Shown: piece by piece, positions 25,370 through 34,176 of the stretch
Layout: every line of letters begins with the position of its first letter
Numbering within the stretch: the stretch's first letter is position 1
Assembly: GCA_016710095.1 (NCBI GenBank)
Contig: JADJLL010000003.1
Span: 1 to 64,000 of the forward strand
Length of the DNA stretch: 64,000 nucleotides
Source of the DNA: Candidatus Eiseniibacteriota bacterium
Lineage (GTDB): Bacteria > Eisenbacteria > RBG-16-71-46
Reading direction: 5' to 3'
The notes under the pieces: model-generated
The model's database searches: none
What the model was told of the DNA's origin: nothing
The model's input: the letters and a program-made list of their open reading frames with translations, nothing else
Program-made: the position numbers and the translations under genes

Positions 25370-26598
25370 AAGTGCTCGTCCTCAACTGCGGCTCTTCTTC
25401 CGTGAAGTACCAGCTCATCGAGACGTCGCTCGAGCAGATCGAGGCGAACGCCGACGTGGTGATCGCGAAGGGTTCCGTGGACCGCATCGGCACCGGCAGC
25501 GCGGTGCACACGTTCCAGCCGGCCGGCCGCGCGAAGATCACCGAGTCCGGCGAGATCCTCGAGCACCGCGAGGCGCTCACTCAGATCGTGCGCATGCTGA
25601 CGCACGCCGAGAAGGGCGTGATTTCGTCGCCGGGCGAGATCGACGCCGTCGGCCACCGCGTCGTGCACGGCGGCGAGAAGTTCACGACGTCGGCGCTCGC
25701 AAGCCCCGAGGCCATCGCGGCCGTCGAGGCGTGCGTGCCGCTCGCGCCGCTGCACAACCCGCCCAACCTGCGCGGCTACGAAGCGGCCAAGCGCATCCTG
25801 CCCGACGTGCCGCACGCGCTCGTGTTCGACACGGCGTACCACCAGACGATGCCGCCCGTGTCGTACCTGTACGGCCTGCCCTACGTGCTGTACTCGCGCC
25901 ACAAGATCCGGCGCTACGGCTTCCACGGCACCTCGCACCGGTTCGTCGGCTGGCGCTCGCGCCACCTGCTCGGCCGTCCGCGCGAGGAGACGCGCCTCGT
26001 GACGTGCCACTTGGGCAACGGCGCGAGCGTGTGCGCGATCGACCACGGCCGTTCGGTGGACACGAGCATGGGCTTCACGCCGCTCGAAGGCCTGCTGATG
26101 GGCACGCGCAGCGGCGACCTCGACGCGTCGGTCGTCTTCCACGTCATGCACGAGGAAGACCTGACCGAGCACCAGGTCACGACCATGCTCAACAAGCACT
26201 CCGGCCTGTTCGGGCTCTCGGGCGTGTCGAACGACATGCGCGAACTGCTCGCCGAGGAAGCGAAGGGGCACGAGCGGGCCAAGCTCGCGATCGACCTCTT
26301 CTGCTACCGGCTGCGCAAGTACGTCGCGGCCTACGCCGGCGCGATGGGCGGCGTGGACGCGGTGATCTTCACGGGCGGCATCGGCGAGAACTCGCCGGCG
26401 ATCCGCGCCCGCTCGCTCTCGGGGCTCGAGTTCATGGGCATCGAGGTGGACGCCGAGAAGAACGCCGCCGCGATCGGGACCGAGGCCGACGTCTCGGCGC
26501 ACGGCGCCCGCGTGAAGACGCTGGTGATCCCGACCAACGAAGAGCTGATCATCGCCCGCGACACCGTGCGGCTGGTGGCGGGCGCGGAGAACCCCTGA
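25366..26598 (+). CDS. ackA: Acetate kinase
   Basis: 410 residues. It transfers phosphate between ATP and acetate (acetyl-phosphate), normally working with Pta. Family motifs are V-L-N-C-G-S-S-S-V-K-Y at the start, G-H-R-V-V-H-G-G near 100, N-P-P-N-L-R-G-Y, Y-G-F-H-G-T-S-H (catalytic H), C-H-L-G-N-G-A-S-V, and F-T-G-G-I-G-E-N-S at about 337. AGGAGG lies before the ATG. No pta is present in the window. A strong hairpin 15 bases past the stop probably ends the transcript. Confidence 0.94.
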   Translation: MKVLVLNCGSSSVKYQLIETSLEQIEANADVVIAKGSVDRIGTGSAVHTFQPAGRAKITESGEILEHREALTQIVRMLTHAEKGVISSPGEIDAVGHRVVHGGEKFTTSALASPEAIAAVEACVPLAPLHNPPNLRGYEAAKRILPDVPHALVFDTAYHQTMPPVSYLYGLPYVLYSRHKIRRYGFHGTSHRFVGWRSRHLLGRPREETRLVTCHLGNGASVCAIDHGRSVDTSMGFTPLEGLLMGTRSGDLDASVVFHVMHEEDLTEHQVTTMLNKHSGLFGLSGVSNDMRELLAEEAKGHERAKLAIDLFCYRLRKYVAAYAGAMGGVDAVIFTGGIGENSPAIRARSLSGLEFMGIEVDAEKNAAAIGTEADVSAHGARVKTLVIPTNEELIIARDTVRLVAGAENP

Positions 26599-26612
26599 AC
26601 CACGTGCGATGA

Positions 26613-26638
26613 CCCGGTGGACCTTCGGGTCCGCCGGG
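26613..26638 (+). terminator. Terminator-like hairpin after ackA
   Basis: CCCGGTGGACC-TTCG-GGTCCGCCGGG: an 11-bp GC-rich stem with one T-G pair and a stable TTCG tetraloop, without a strong T-run. It lies 15 bases after the ackA stop. Confidence 0.65.
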
Positions 26639-26789
26639 CGATCCACCCCGGCGTTCTCCCGGGGGTAGCAAAAGGGCGCATTGCGAAACGCGGACAAAAT
26701 GCCGAAGCTGCTTTTCGCAGCAGGGAAGGTGACCGCGATCGCTCACGACACGAGCCGCGCGACCAGCGCGTCATGCAGGAAGGAGCCAC

Positions 26790-27585
26790 ATGATCCGCAC
26801 GCTTCGTCTCGCCATGGTCATCGCCGCGTTCGCGACGGCCGCCATGGCGGTTTCATGCGCCCAGCAGCCGTCCAAGTCCGCGGCTGATGCCGCGGCAGCC
26901 GCCCAGGCGGCCGCCGACTCCGCCAAGACCGCCGCCGCCGTGCAGCGGGCCAGCACCTGTTCCTCTCCTACTGCGCCATGTGCCACGGCGACGGTGGGCC
27001 GGCGACGGTGAAGCCGCGGCCCGCTTCCAGCGCGACAGCGTGATGGTCGCCAAGCTCAACAACTCGGACCGGATGGAGAAGCTCAGCCCCGAGGAACTGC
27101 GCAAGGTGATCGCCGAAGGCGGTGGCAAGACGCACCGTTCCGACCTGATGCCGCCGTGGGCGATGCGCCTCACGCCGGAGCAGATCGACGATCTCGTCCA
27201 GTTCGTCGTGCAGCTGCGCTACATGAACCCGTCCGTGCCGTCGTCCACGCTCGCCGCGTACATGGCGGCGCCCGAAGGTGTGCCGGCCGACGGTCGCTCG
27301 CTCTTCGTGCACCACTGCGTGGCGTGCCACGGCTCCGAAGGCAAGGGCGACGGTCCGTTCGCGGCCAAGCTGCTCGAGACCGCGAAGGTCCAGCCGCGCA
27401 ACCTGACGGACTCGGTCTACTTCAAGGACCGCAAGGACTCCGACCTGTACGCGACGATCGCCCTGGGTGGCGGCCACTTCAAGAAGGCCGTGCAGATGCC
27501 GGCGTGGACGCAGACGCTGACGCCCGCGCAGATGAAGTCGCTGGTCGCCTACGTGCGGTCGATCTCGCAGACTGAATCGAAGTAG
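26790..27585 (+). CDS. Diheme c-type cytochrome, probable lipoprotein, two frame breaks
   Basis: About 265 residues when the frames are joined. Signal peptide with lipobox-like A-M-A-V-S-C, then an Ala-rich helix (A-D-A-A-A-A-A-Q-A-A-A-D-S). The first cytochrome domain has heme motif C-A-M-C-H-G, which lies in a third frame between about 26950 and 27000. The second has C-V-A-C-H-G-S-E-G-K-G-D-G at about 27315, followed by likely methionine ligands (L-M-P-P-W-A, V-Q-M-P-A-W). The breaks fall at CGGGCC (one G missing) and CCGGCG (one G missing), which restores Q-R-G-Q-H-L-F-L-S-Y-C-A-M-C-H. Periplasmic electron carrier, partner unknown. The start ATG has AGGAG upstream. Confidence 0.8.
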
Positions 27586-27610
27586 CGGCGCTCCCCAGCG
27601 CAGCAAGCAA

Positions 27611-27642
27611 GCGGGCCCGGTCGAGTGATCGACCGGGCCCGC
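27611..27642 (+). terminator. Terminator-like hairpin after the cytochrome gene
   Basis: Perfect 14-bp stem GCGGGCCCGGTCGA / TCGACCGGGCCCGC with a GTGA loop, 26 bases past the cytochrome stop and just outside the left end of the insertion sequence. Confidence 0.75.
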
Positions 27643-27650
27643 GGTGCGTT

Positions 27651-27673
27651 GGTTGTGCTCGGAAGATTGGTGA
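27651..27673 (+). repeat. Left terminal inverted repeat of the insertion sequence
   Basis: 23 bases, identical to the reverse complement of 28846-28868. Confidence 0.9.
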
Positions 27674-27702
27674 AGGAACGGCTCGTGCAGGGGTAGCTCT
27701 GC

Positions 27703-28800
27703 ATGACCACGACGCCTGCCCCCCAGGCGCCCCCGTTCTGTCCCAACCCCGGATGCCCATTCCACACTGCGCCAGAAGGTTGGCGCTATCAGCGCGATGG
27801 CTACCACTCGCGCAAGGCCGCGCCGCACCGTGTCCAGCGTTACCGCTGTTGTCACTGTCGGCGACGGTTCAGCGACCAATCGTTCCTGCTCACCTACTGG
27901 CTGAAGCGCCCGGAACTCCTGCTGCCGACCTTTCACGGGCTGCTCTCGTGCTCGTGCCTGCGCCAGATCGCGCGCGCCCAGGAGTGCTCGCCGCAGACCG
28001 TGCTGCTCCACGCCAATCGGCTCGGGCGGCACTGCCAGCTGTTCCATGAGCAGCTGCGCCCCAAGGACGGCATCACCGAGTCGGTGGCCATGGACGGGCT
28101 CTTCTCGTTCGAGTACAGCCAGTTCCATCCGACCAGCTACAACGTGCTCGTGGGACGGAAGAGCTACTTCCTTCACGGGTTCACGGTCACCGAGCTGCGC
28201 AGATCGGGAACGATGACCAAGGCGCAGCAGGCCTATCGCACGGAGAACGAGGCCCGACTCGGCAAGCCCGATCCGCGCGCGACGGAGAAGGACTGCGCCG
28301 AGCTCTTGTGCATCGTGGCGCCGAAGCCACAGTCGCTGGTGCTCCACACCGACAAGCACAAGGCCTATCCGCGAGCGATCGCGCGGACTGCGCACCTGGA
28401 CGTCACGCATCGCACGATCAGCTCGCGCGCGGCCCGCACGACCACGAACCCGATCTTCAGCGTGAACCTGAACGACATGCTGACTCGGCACACCGGCGCC
28501 AACCACAAGCGCGAGACGATCGCGTTCCCCAAGCGAAGGCAGATGGCGATCTGGCGCATGGCGGTATTCATGGTGTGGCGCAACTACATGAAGTGGGCGT
28601 CGGAGCGAAGACATCACGACACCCCGGCCATGCGGCTCGGGCTCACGGATCATCGGCTGAAACCAACTGAAGTACTGACGACGAGGTTGTTCCCGAGCAA
28701 GGTGCGGTTGCCAGAGCGTTGGAGCGAGTACTACTGGGGGAAGGTGAAGTCGCGAGAGATCCCGAACGGTCGCGAGCACGCGCTTCGGTACGCCGCCTGA
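27703..28800 (+). CDS. IS transposase, zinc ribbon plus DDE-type domain
   Basis: 365 residues. The N-terminal zinc ribbon has C-P-N-P-G-C-P-F-H..Y-R-C-C-H-C-R-R-R-F-S-D-Q-S-F, as in IS1595/InsA-type transposases. A helix-turn-helix-like stretch follows (L-R-Q-I-A-R-A-Q-E-C-S-P-Q-T-V). The catalytic domain probably uses D in V-A-M-D-G-L-F-S-F-E (about 128), D in L-H-T-D-K-H-K-A-Y (about 215), and E in N-H-K-R-E-T-I-A-F (about 270). It appears intact, so the element may be active. Its codon usage is a little less GC-biased than that of its neighbours. Confidence 0.8.
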   Translation: MTTTPAPQAPPFCPNPGCPFHTAPEGWRYQRDGYHSRKAAPHRVQRYRCCHCRRRFSDQSFLLTYWLKRPELLLPTFHGLLSCSCLRQIARAQECSPQTVLLHANRLGRHCQLFHEQLRPKDGITESVAMDGLFSFEYSQFHPTSYNVLVGRKSYFLHGFTVTELRRSGTMTKAQQAYRTENEARLGKPDPRATEKDCAELLCIVAPKPQSLVLHTDKHKAYPRAIARTAHLDVTHRTISSRAARTTTNPIFSVNLNDMLTRHTGANHKRETIAFPKRRQMAIWRMAVFMVWRNYMKWASERRHHDTPAMRLGLTDHRLKPTEVLTTRLFPSKVRLPERWSEYYWGKVKSREIPNGREHALRYAA

Positions 28801-28810
28801 GAAAATGAAG

Positions 28811-28839
28811 CGGGCGGTCACCGTGAAGGTGACCGCCCG
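28811..28839. terminator. Hairpin inside the right end of the insertion sequence
   Basis: Perfect 12-bp stem CGGGCGGTCACC / GGTGACCGCCCG with a GTGAA loop, 10 bases past the transposase stop and inside the right inverted repeat. It is placed to end transcripts both from the transposase and from the subtilase gene on the other strand. Confidence 0.7.
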
Positions 28840-28845
28840 AAGTCC

Positions 28846-28868
28846 TCACCAATCTTCCGAGCACAACC
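28846..28868 (-). repeat. Right terminal inverted repeat of the insertion sequence
   Basis: 23 bases, perfect inverted copy of 27651-27673. It ends one base before the stop codon of the subtilase gene. Confidence 0.9.
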
Positions 28869-28869
28869 G

Positions 28870-31800
28870 TCAGTTCGTGACGACCATCTTCCGGGTCTGC
28901 GTGAAGCCCGGCGTGCTCAAGCGGTAGAAGTACACGCCCGCCGGCACGCGCGTGCCCTGCGAGGTGCGCCCCGCCCATTCGAGCTGGTGCTGGCCGGCCG
29001 GCATCTCGCCGTCCTGCAGCGTCGCGATGTGCCGTCCGCTGGCGTCCACGACCTGCACGTTCACCTGTCCGCGCTGCGCGAGCGAGAACCGGATGGTCGT
29101 GCCGGCGCTGAACGGATTGGGCGAGTTCTGGTGCATCGCGTTCGCGATCGCCGACAGCGGGGCGAGCCCCTTCTGCGGCGGGATGTTCGCGTTCGCGAGA
29201 CCACCCGTCACCGTGAGCGCGTAGCTCGCCATGGCGCCGAGGTAGCCGTTCACCTTGACGTAGTAGCGGCCCACGGTCGCCGTGTAGGTGCCGACCTCGG
29301 GGTTCGCGGTCGAGTAACCCTGCGCCACCTGCGTGAGGGCCGAGTTGTAGAGGAACCAGTCGAGGTCGGCGGTGCCCGTGATCGCGAGCGACAGGTTGAG
29401 CGTGCCCGCGGTCGTGACGTCGAGGTAGTACCAATCGTTGTCGGTCGTCGAACCCAGCGCGCCGCTCACCGCGCGGCCCGTGCCCACGGGACCGTCGGCC
29501 GTCGTGGACGCATCGTTCGGTTCGGACTCGGCCGAGATGCCCGCCGGCAGCGTCGCCGGGATCGTGACGGAGATGTCGTCGAACGCCATGCCGTCCGAGC
29601 CGCTCACCGACGCGTTGTCGTACTGCTCGAAGCGGACGACGAACGTGCCGTTCAGCGCGAGCCCGGCCGCCGCGAGCGCGTCCACGTCGAGCACCACGTT
29701 GCGCCACGTGTTGTTCGAGTAGCTCGCCGGCGCGAGCGAGTACACCTTCGTGAACGTCGTGCCGCCGTTGTTCGAGAAGTAGATGCCGTCCTGCGTCTGG
29801 GTCTCGTCGCCGAAGTCCTTCCACCAGAACGACAGGTTCGCCTGCGTGACACCGGCGAGGTTCAGCTTGAGGTTCGCGGCCGCGATGCTGTACGTGGCCG
29901 TCGAGGCATCCATCACCATGTGGCGCGTGCCCGTGTGCGGCGTGTTCGTCGTGAGCAGCTGCACGCGCCCGCTCGCGGTGAGGTACGTGCTCCAGTAGCT
30001 GTCGAACACGCCCGAGTCGAAGCTCGTGCTGTAGGGCAGCGACGCGTAGCCGGTCGAGACCACGATCGAGAAGTTCGCGTTGCTCGCGTCCGTCGCCGTG
30101 CCGCCCGAGACGCGCACGCGGCCCGTCGTCGTGACGCCCGCGGGAACGGTCCACGCCTGCGTGCCGTCGTTCGGCGTGCCCGAGACGATCGACGTCCACG
30201 TGGTGCCGCCGTCGGACGAGTAGTCGAGGTTCACCGTGGTGAACGTGCCGACCGACGTCCACGTGACGTTCACGGACGAACCCGCGACGAGCGACTCACC
30301 GCCGTTCGGGTACGTGACCGTCACCTGATCGGCCGGCGGAGCGGCGATCGTGAAGTTCGCGTTGCTCATGTCCGTGGCCGTGCCGCCCGAGACGCGCACG
30401 CGGCCCGTGGTCGTGGTCGCGGCCGGAACCGTCCACGCCTGCGAACCGTCGTTCGGCGTGTTCGCGGCGATCGACGTCCACGTGCTGCCGCCGTCGGACG
30501 AGTAGTCGAGGTTCACCGTGGTGAACGTGCCGACCGAGGTCCAGGTGACGTTGACCGACGAGTTGGTCGTCAGCGATTCGCCGCCGTTCGGGTACGTGAC
30601 CGTGACCTGGTCGGTCGGCGGCACCGCACCGGCGACCGCCGCGGCCGCGTCCACCATGCCGTAGCCGGCGTAGCGATCCCAGCCGGCGCCGGACTCGGCG
30701 TTCGTCACGTCCTGCGCCGTGGACGTGAGGCGCGCGCGGATCTGCGCGTTCGTCCACGTCGGGTTGGCCGACTTGATGAGCGCGCACACGCCCGCCGCGT
30801 ACGGCGTGGCGCACGACGTGCCGTTGAACCACTTCGAGTAGTCGCTCGCGTCGTAGCCGAGCGAGCCGAGACGGTCGGTCGTCGGCAGGATCGTCGGCGC
30901 GATCACGTCCACCGCGCCGCCGGCGTCCGCCGTCGCGACGCCGTAGTTCGAGCCCCACCAGCGCTCGCCGTCGCACGTGTAGCCGCGCGGGTCGGTGCTC
31001 ACGCCGGGGTTCACTTCCGTGGACAGGCTGCTCGAGCGCTTGCGGTCGCCGCACGGCGAAGCCGCGCCGACGCCGATCACGTTGGCGTTGATGGCCGGGT
31101 AGCTGATCGTGCTCTTGTTCTCGTTGCCGGTCGCCGCGAGGATCGTGCAGCCCGCGTTGTACGCGTACAGGATCGCCGCGTCGGTGGCCGCGTCGCTCGA
31201 GATGGCGGCGCCGAGGCTCATGCTGATGATGTTCGCGCCGTGATCCGCCGCCCAGTAGAGCGCGTTCTGGATCGACGTGAAGCTCATCGTGCCGGCCGAG
31301 TTCGCGACCTTGAGCGGCATGATCGTGCAGTTGGGCGCGGCGCCGGCGCTGCCGAGCGTGTTCGCCTTCGCGGCGGCGACGCCCGCGCACGCGGTGCCGT
31401 GTCCGGCCGACGCCGAGTTGTCGTCGGGGTTCGAGTCGTTGTCGCCGAAGTCGTAGCCGGCGACCTGCGTGAGGTCGGGATGTCCCGCCTGCACGCCCGA
31501 GTCGATGATCGCGATGATCACGCTGGCCGAGCCGTAGCCCTGCGCGGCGTCCCACGCGGCCTGCGCGTTGGTGTCGAAGCCCACGGTGCCGACGAGCGAG
31601 CCCGTCTCGTGATTGTTGTTCGTCCAGTTGTAGCTGAGCATCTGCGCCGTGTTGTTGTGTCCCCAGTGCATCGCGTGCAGCGGGTCCGCGGGCACGACGG
31701 CCGGGAACGCGATCCAGTCGAGCGAAACGGCCTCGACTCCTTCCGCGCTGGCGAGCTGGTCCGCGATGTCCACCGCGTCCTGCGACTCGTCGAAGCTCAC

Positions 31801-32181
31801 CGTGTACCAGCGGGCGACGCCGAGGCGCGCCGCTTCGACCGCGTTCGCGGGCTCGAGGTACGTCGGAGCGACCGTGGTCGCGCCGGCGTTGTCGAGCACG
31901 CCGTCGATCGCGTCGATGCCGAAGCGGGCGCCGGAGACCGCGCCGCCGAAGCGGGTGGACTGCGCGCGGAACGAAGACGCGCGCGCCGCGCTCGTGAGCT
32001 TCACGAGCACGCGACCGGGCACGTGCTCGGGCACTTCGGGAGCATTCGGCTGGAAGCCACCCTGCACGGGCGCGAACGGACGGGCCGCCGCGGGAGCGGC
32101 GGACAGCGCGATCGCCAGGACGAGCAGGGCGAGGGACGAGAGGACTGCCCGAATCGCGGCAGACATGCGGGTGCTGCGCAT
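28870..32181 (-). CDS. Secreted subtilisin-family (S8) protease with Ig-like repeats, PPC domain and FlgD-Ig-like C-terminus
   Basis: 1,103 residues. Signal peptide (L-L-V-L-A-I-A-L-S-A-A-P-A-A-A), then an I9-like propeptide with H-V-P-G-R-V-L-V-K-L. The S8 catalytic domain spans about 180-510: Asp in I-I-A-I-I-D-S-G-V-Q-A-G-H-P, His in G-H-G-T-A-C-A-G-V, Ser in N-G-T-S-C-A-T-P-Y-A-A-G-V. Two near-identical Ig-like repeats follow (V-T-V-T-Y-P-N-G-G-E-S-L), then a jelly-roll region, a PPC domain (S-E-P-N-D-A-S-T..D-N-D-W-Y-Y-L-D-V), and the C-terminal sorting-type domain N-S-P-N-P-F-S..V-P-A-G-V-Y-F-Y-R-L. The start ATG has GGAGGTG. Exported protease, probably surface-linked or released by a type IX-like or related route. 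Confidence 0.92.
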   Translation of the reverse strand: MRSTRMSAAIRAVLSSLALLVLAIALSAAPAAARPFAPVQGGFQPNAPEVPEHVPGRVLVKLTSAARASSFRAQSTRFGGAVSGARFGIDAIDGVLDNAGATTVAPTYLEPANAVEAARLGVARWYTVSFDESQDAVDIADQLASAEGVEAVSLDWIAFPAVVPADPLHAMHWGHNNTAQMLSYNWTNNNHETGSLVGTVGFDTNAQAAWDAAQGYGSASVIIAIIDSGVQAGHPDLTQVAGYDFGDNDSNPDDNSASAGHGTACAGVAAAKANTLGSAGAAPNCTIMPLKVANSAGTMSFTSIQNALYWAADHGANIISMSLGAAISSDAATDAAILYAYNAGCTILAATGNENKSTISYPAINANVIGVGAASPCGDRKRSSSLSTEVNPGVSTDPRGYTCDGERWWGSNYGVATADAGGAVDVIAPTILPTTDRLGSLGYDASDYSKWFNGTSCATPYAAGVCALIKSANPTWTNAQIRARLTSTAQDVTNAESGAGWDRYAGYGMVDAAAAVAGAVPPTDQVTVTYPNGGESLTTNSSVNVTWTSVGTFTTVNLDYSSDGGSTWTSIAANTPNDGSQAWTVPAATTTTGRVRVSGGTATDMSNANFTIAAPPADQVTVTYPNGGESLVAGSSVNVTWTSVGTFTTVNLDYSSDGGTTWTSIVSGTPNDGTQAWTVPAGVTTTGRVRVSGGTATDASNANFSIVVSTGYASLPYSTSFDSGVFDSYWSTYLTASGRVQLLTTNTPHTGTRHMVMDASTATYSIAAANLKLNLAGVTQANLSFWWKDFGDETQTQDGIYFSNNGGTTFTKVYSLAPASYSNNTWRNVVLDVDALAAAGLALNGTFVVRFEQYDNASVSGSDGMAFDDISVTIPATLPAGISAESEPNDASTTADGPVGTGRAVSGALGSTTDNDWYYLDVTTAGTLNLSLAITGTADLDWFLYNSALTQVAQGYSTANPEVGTYTATVGRYYVKVNGYLGAMASYALTVTGGLANANIPPQKGLAPLSAIANAMHQNSPNPFSAGTTIRFSLAQRGQVNVQVVDASGRHIATLQDGEMPAGQHQLEWAGRTSQGTRVPAGVYFYRLSTPGFTQTRKMVVTN
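30060..30625 (-). repeat. Two tandem ~280-bp repeats inside the subtilase gene
   Basis: Each unit encodes D-Q-V-T-V-T-Y-P-N-G-G-E-S-L..T-T-V-N-L-D-Y-S-S-D-G-G..T-G-R-V-R-V-S-G-G-T-A-T-D. DNA identity between the copies is high, so the second copy looks like a recent duplication of an Ig-like module. Confidence 0.8.
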
Positions 32182-32481
32182 GACACCTCCAGGAGGTAGG
32201 GGGCCTCGATCGCAACGGCGCCCGGGACACATCCTGTGCCCCGGCGCCGGCGAAGAAACGGCGGCCCAGCCTCGTGGTTGCCGCGGAACCGAGGGAGTTT
32301 CTGCGGCTGGGGGATTCACGAGGACTGGGCGCCGGGCGCACTTTCGCCTCCGCCAGCGTGACGAGTCAATGACAAAACAGGAAACTTTCTTTCCTGTTTG
32401 ACCACGGGTTTCCCGCTCGAAATCGGCCCCGGCGGGGCTCGCGCTTCCCCGCGGCGGCCGGACCGACTACCTTCCCCGCCC
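32182..32481. other. 300-base divergent intergenic region with an AT-rich dyad
   Basis: It separates the subtilase gene (minus) from the SDR gene (plus). The only striking content is the A/T-rich perfect dyad at 32375-32399 (separate entry); no gene is seen. Confidence 0.5.
32375..32399. promoter_or_regulatory. Perfect 10-bp dyad, AAACAGGAAA / TTTCCTGTTT
   Basis: 10-bp arms around a 5-base spacer (CTTTC), strongly AT-rich in an otherwise GC-rich region, midway between two divergent genes. It could be an operator for a dimeric regulator or a weak bidirectional terminator. No partner copy was found elsewhere in the window by eye. Confidence 0.45.
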
Positions 32482-34091
32482 ATGACGACACCCGCGCCCG
32501 ATCCGAAAATCGCCGAGTTCCGCCAGAAGCTGCTCGACGCCACCGAAGCCCTCGCCGCCGCCGTCGAAGACCGCGGCCTGCTGATGGGCCTGTCCCAGCT
32601 CGAGCGCCGCCGGCTGATCCAGCTGGCCGGCCAGGTCTTCCATCCCGATCCGGCCGAGCGCCGCCGCATGGTCAAGACCAGTGCCCGGCTCCGCCGCGTG
32701 GAAAGCGCCCAGCGCGACGAGGAGAAGCTCTCCGGCACCGGCATCCGCGAGCTGCGCCGCAAGCCCGTCTTCACGACGCCGTCGGCGTACGCGCCGCGCG
32801 AGTTCGCGCCCGTGGACATCCCGCCGGGCTCGCCCGACGAAGAGGCGCTGCTCGCGAGCGGCGCCGAGCTGCCGCAGACCGAAGAAGTGCGCTGCTGCTA
32901 CGTGTGCAAGCAGGAGTACACGGCGGTGCACCACTTCTACGACCGCATGTGCCCCGAGTGCGGCGAGTTCAACTTCTTCAAGCGCACCGAGCTCGCGGAC
33001 CTCTCCGGGCGCGTCGCGCTGCTGACCGGCGGCCGCGTCAAGATCGGCTACCAGACCGGGCTCAAGCTGCTGCGCTGCGGCGCGCACCTGATCGTGACCA
33101 CGCGGTTCCCGCGCGACTCGGCCATGCGCTACGCGATGGAACCCGACTTCGAGGAGTGGCGCGACCGGCTCGAGGTGTCGGCCTCGACCTGCGGCACACG
33201 CCGAGCGTCGAGCGCTTCTGCCATCACCTCATGACGACGCGCGACCGGCTCGACTTCATCGTCAACAACGCCTGCCAGACCGTGCGCCGTCCGCCCGACT
33301 TCTACGCGCACATGATGGAGCTCGAGACGGCGTCGCTGCACGACATGCCGGAGCACGCGCGCAAGCTGCTCGGCGCGTACGAAGGTCTGCGCGGCTATCA
33401 CCTGCTGCCCGAGAACGACGCGAGCGGCGCGGCCGGCGCGGCGGGCGCGACGCTCGCGAAGCCGCTCACGCCGGAACTCGCGGGACTCGTGCACGCGGCC
33501 GAGCTGTCGCAGGTGCCGCTGCTGCCCGAGGAGATGAACGCGCAAAAGGACCTGTTCCCGATCGGCAAGCTCGACCAGGACATGCAGCAGGTGGACCTGC
33601 GCGGGCGCAACTCGTGGCGGCTGCTGCTCGCGGAAGTGAGCACGGTCGAACTGCTCGAGGTGCAGCTCGTGAACGCGATCGCGCCGTACGTGCTCAACGC
33701 GCGGCTCAAGCCGCTCATGATGCGCACGGACGCCCGCGACAAGCACATCGTGAACGTGTCGGCGGTCGAGGGTCAGTTCTACCGCAGCTTCAAGACGACG
33801 CGTCATCCGCACACGAACATGGCGAAGGCCGCGCTCAACATGATGACGCGCACGGCGGCGGCGGATTACTTCGGCGACGGCATCCACATGAACAGCGTGG
33901 ACACCGGCTGGGTGACCGACGAGGACCCGTTCGAGATCGCGGCGCGCAAGACGGCCGACCATCGCTTCCACCCGCCGCTCGACATCGTGGACGGCGCCGC
34001 GCGCATCGTGGATCCCATCATCGTGGGGCTGAACACGGGCGAGCACGTGTGGGGCAAGTTCCTGAAGGACTACAAAGAGACGCCGTGGTGA
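32482..34091 (+). CDS. SDR-fold oxidoreductase with internal zinc ribbon, one frame break
   Basis: About 536 residues. N-terminal helical part (1-125), then a cysteine cluster C-C-Y-V-C-K-Q-E-Y-T..M-C-P-E-C-G-E-F-N (about 135-160) likely to bind zinc. The Rossmann domain has the variant motif L-T-G-G-R-V-K-I-G-Y-Q-T-G and an N-N-A segment (I-V-N-N-A-C-Q-T-V). The usual Y-x3-K reads T-N-M-A-K, so the catalytic Tyr is absent although S (V-N-V-S-A-V-E-G) and K remain. The frame changes near 33178, where GTGTCGG should read GTGTTCGG (one T missing), giving E-V-F-G-L-D-L-R-H. Substrate unknown. Confidence 0.8.
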
Positions 34092-34176
34092 TGGCGGGCG
34101 CCCCGGCCTCCGGCCGGGTGCGGTCTGCGTGAAGAACGATGCCGCGACGGCTTCACGAGCCGCGCGGCATTTTCGT

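Larger units (their letters stand above)
27651..28868 (+). mobile_element. Complete insertion sequence, 1,218 bp, single transposase gene
   Basis: It is bounded by perfect 23-bp inverted repeats (27651-27673 and 28846-28868, GGTTGTGCTCGGAAGATTGGTGA and its complement). It holds one intact transposase gene and its own 12-bp hairpin. The right end is one base away from the stop codon of the subtilase gene. I cannot see a target-site duplication: the flanks read GCGTT on the left and GTCAG on the right. Family placement is uncertain (IS1/IS1595-like by the zinc ribbon plus DDE layout). Confidence 0.85.

Noticed and set aside
27640..28880. Target-site duplication of the insertion sequence
   Set aside because: Flanks next to the inverted repeats (GCGTT / GTCAG) do not match at any length from 2 to 9.
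28987..32199. A 1,070-codon plus-strand open frame opposite the subtilase gene
   Set aside because: Low-complexity Arg-rich translation with no start context; the minus strand has the full S8 catalytic triad.
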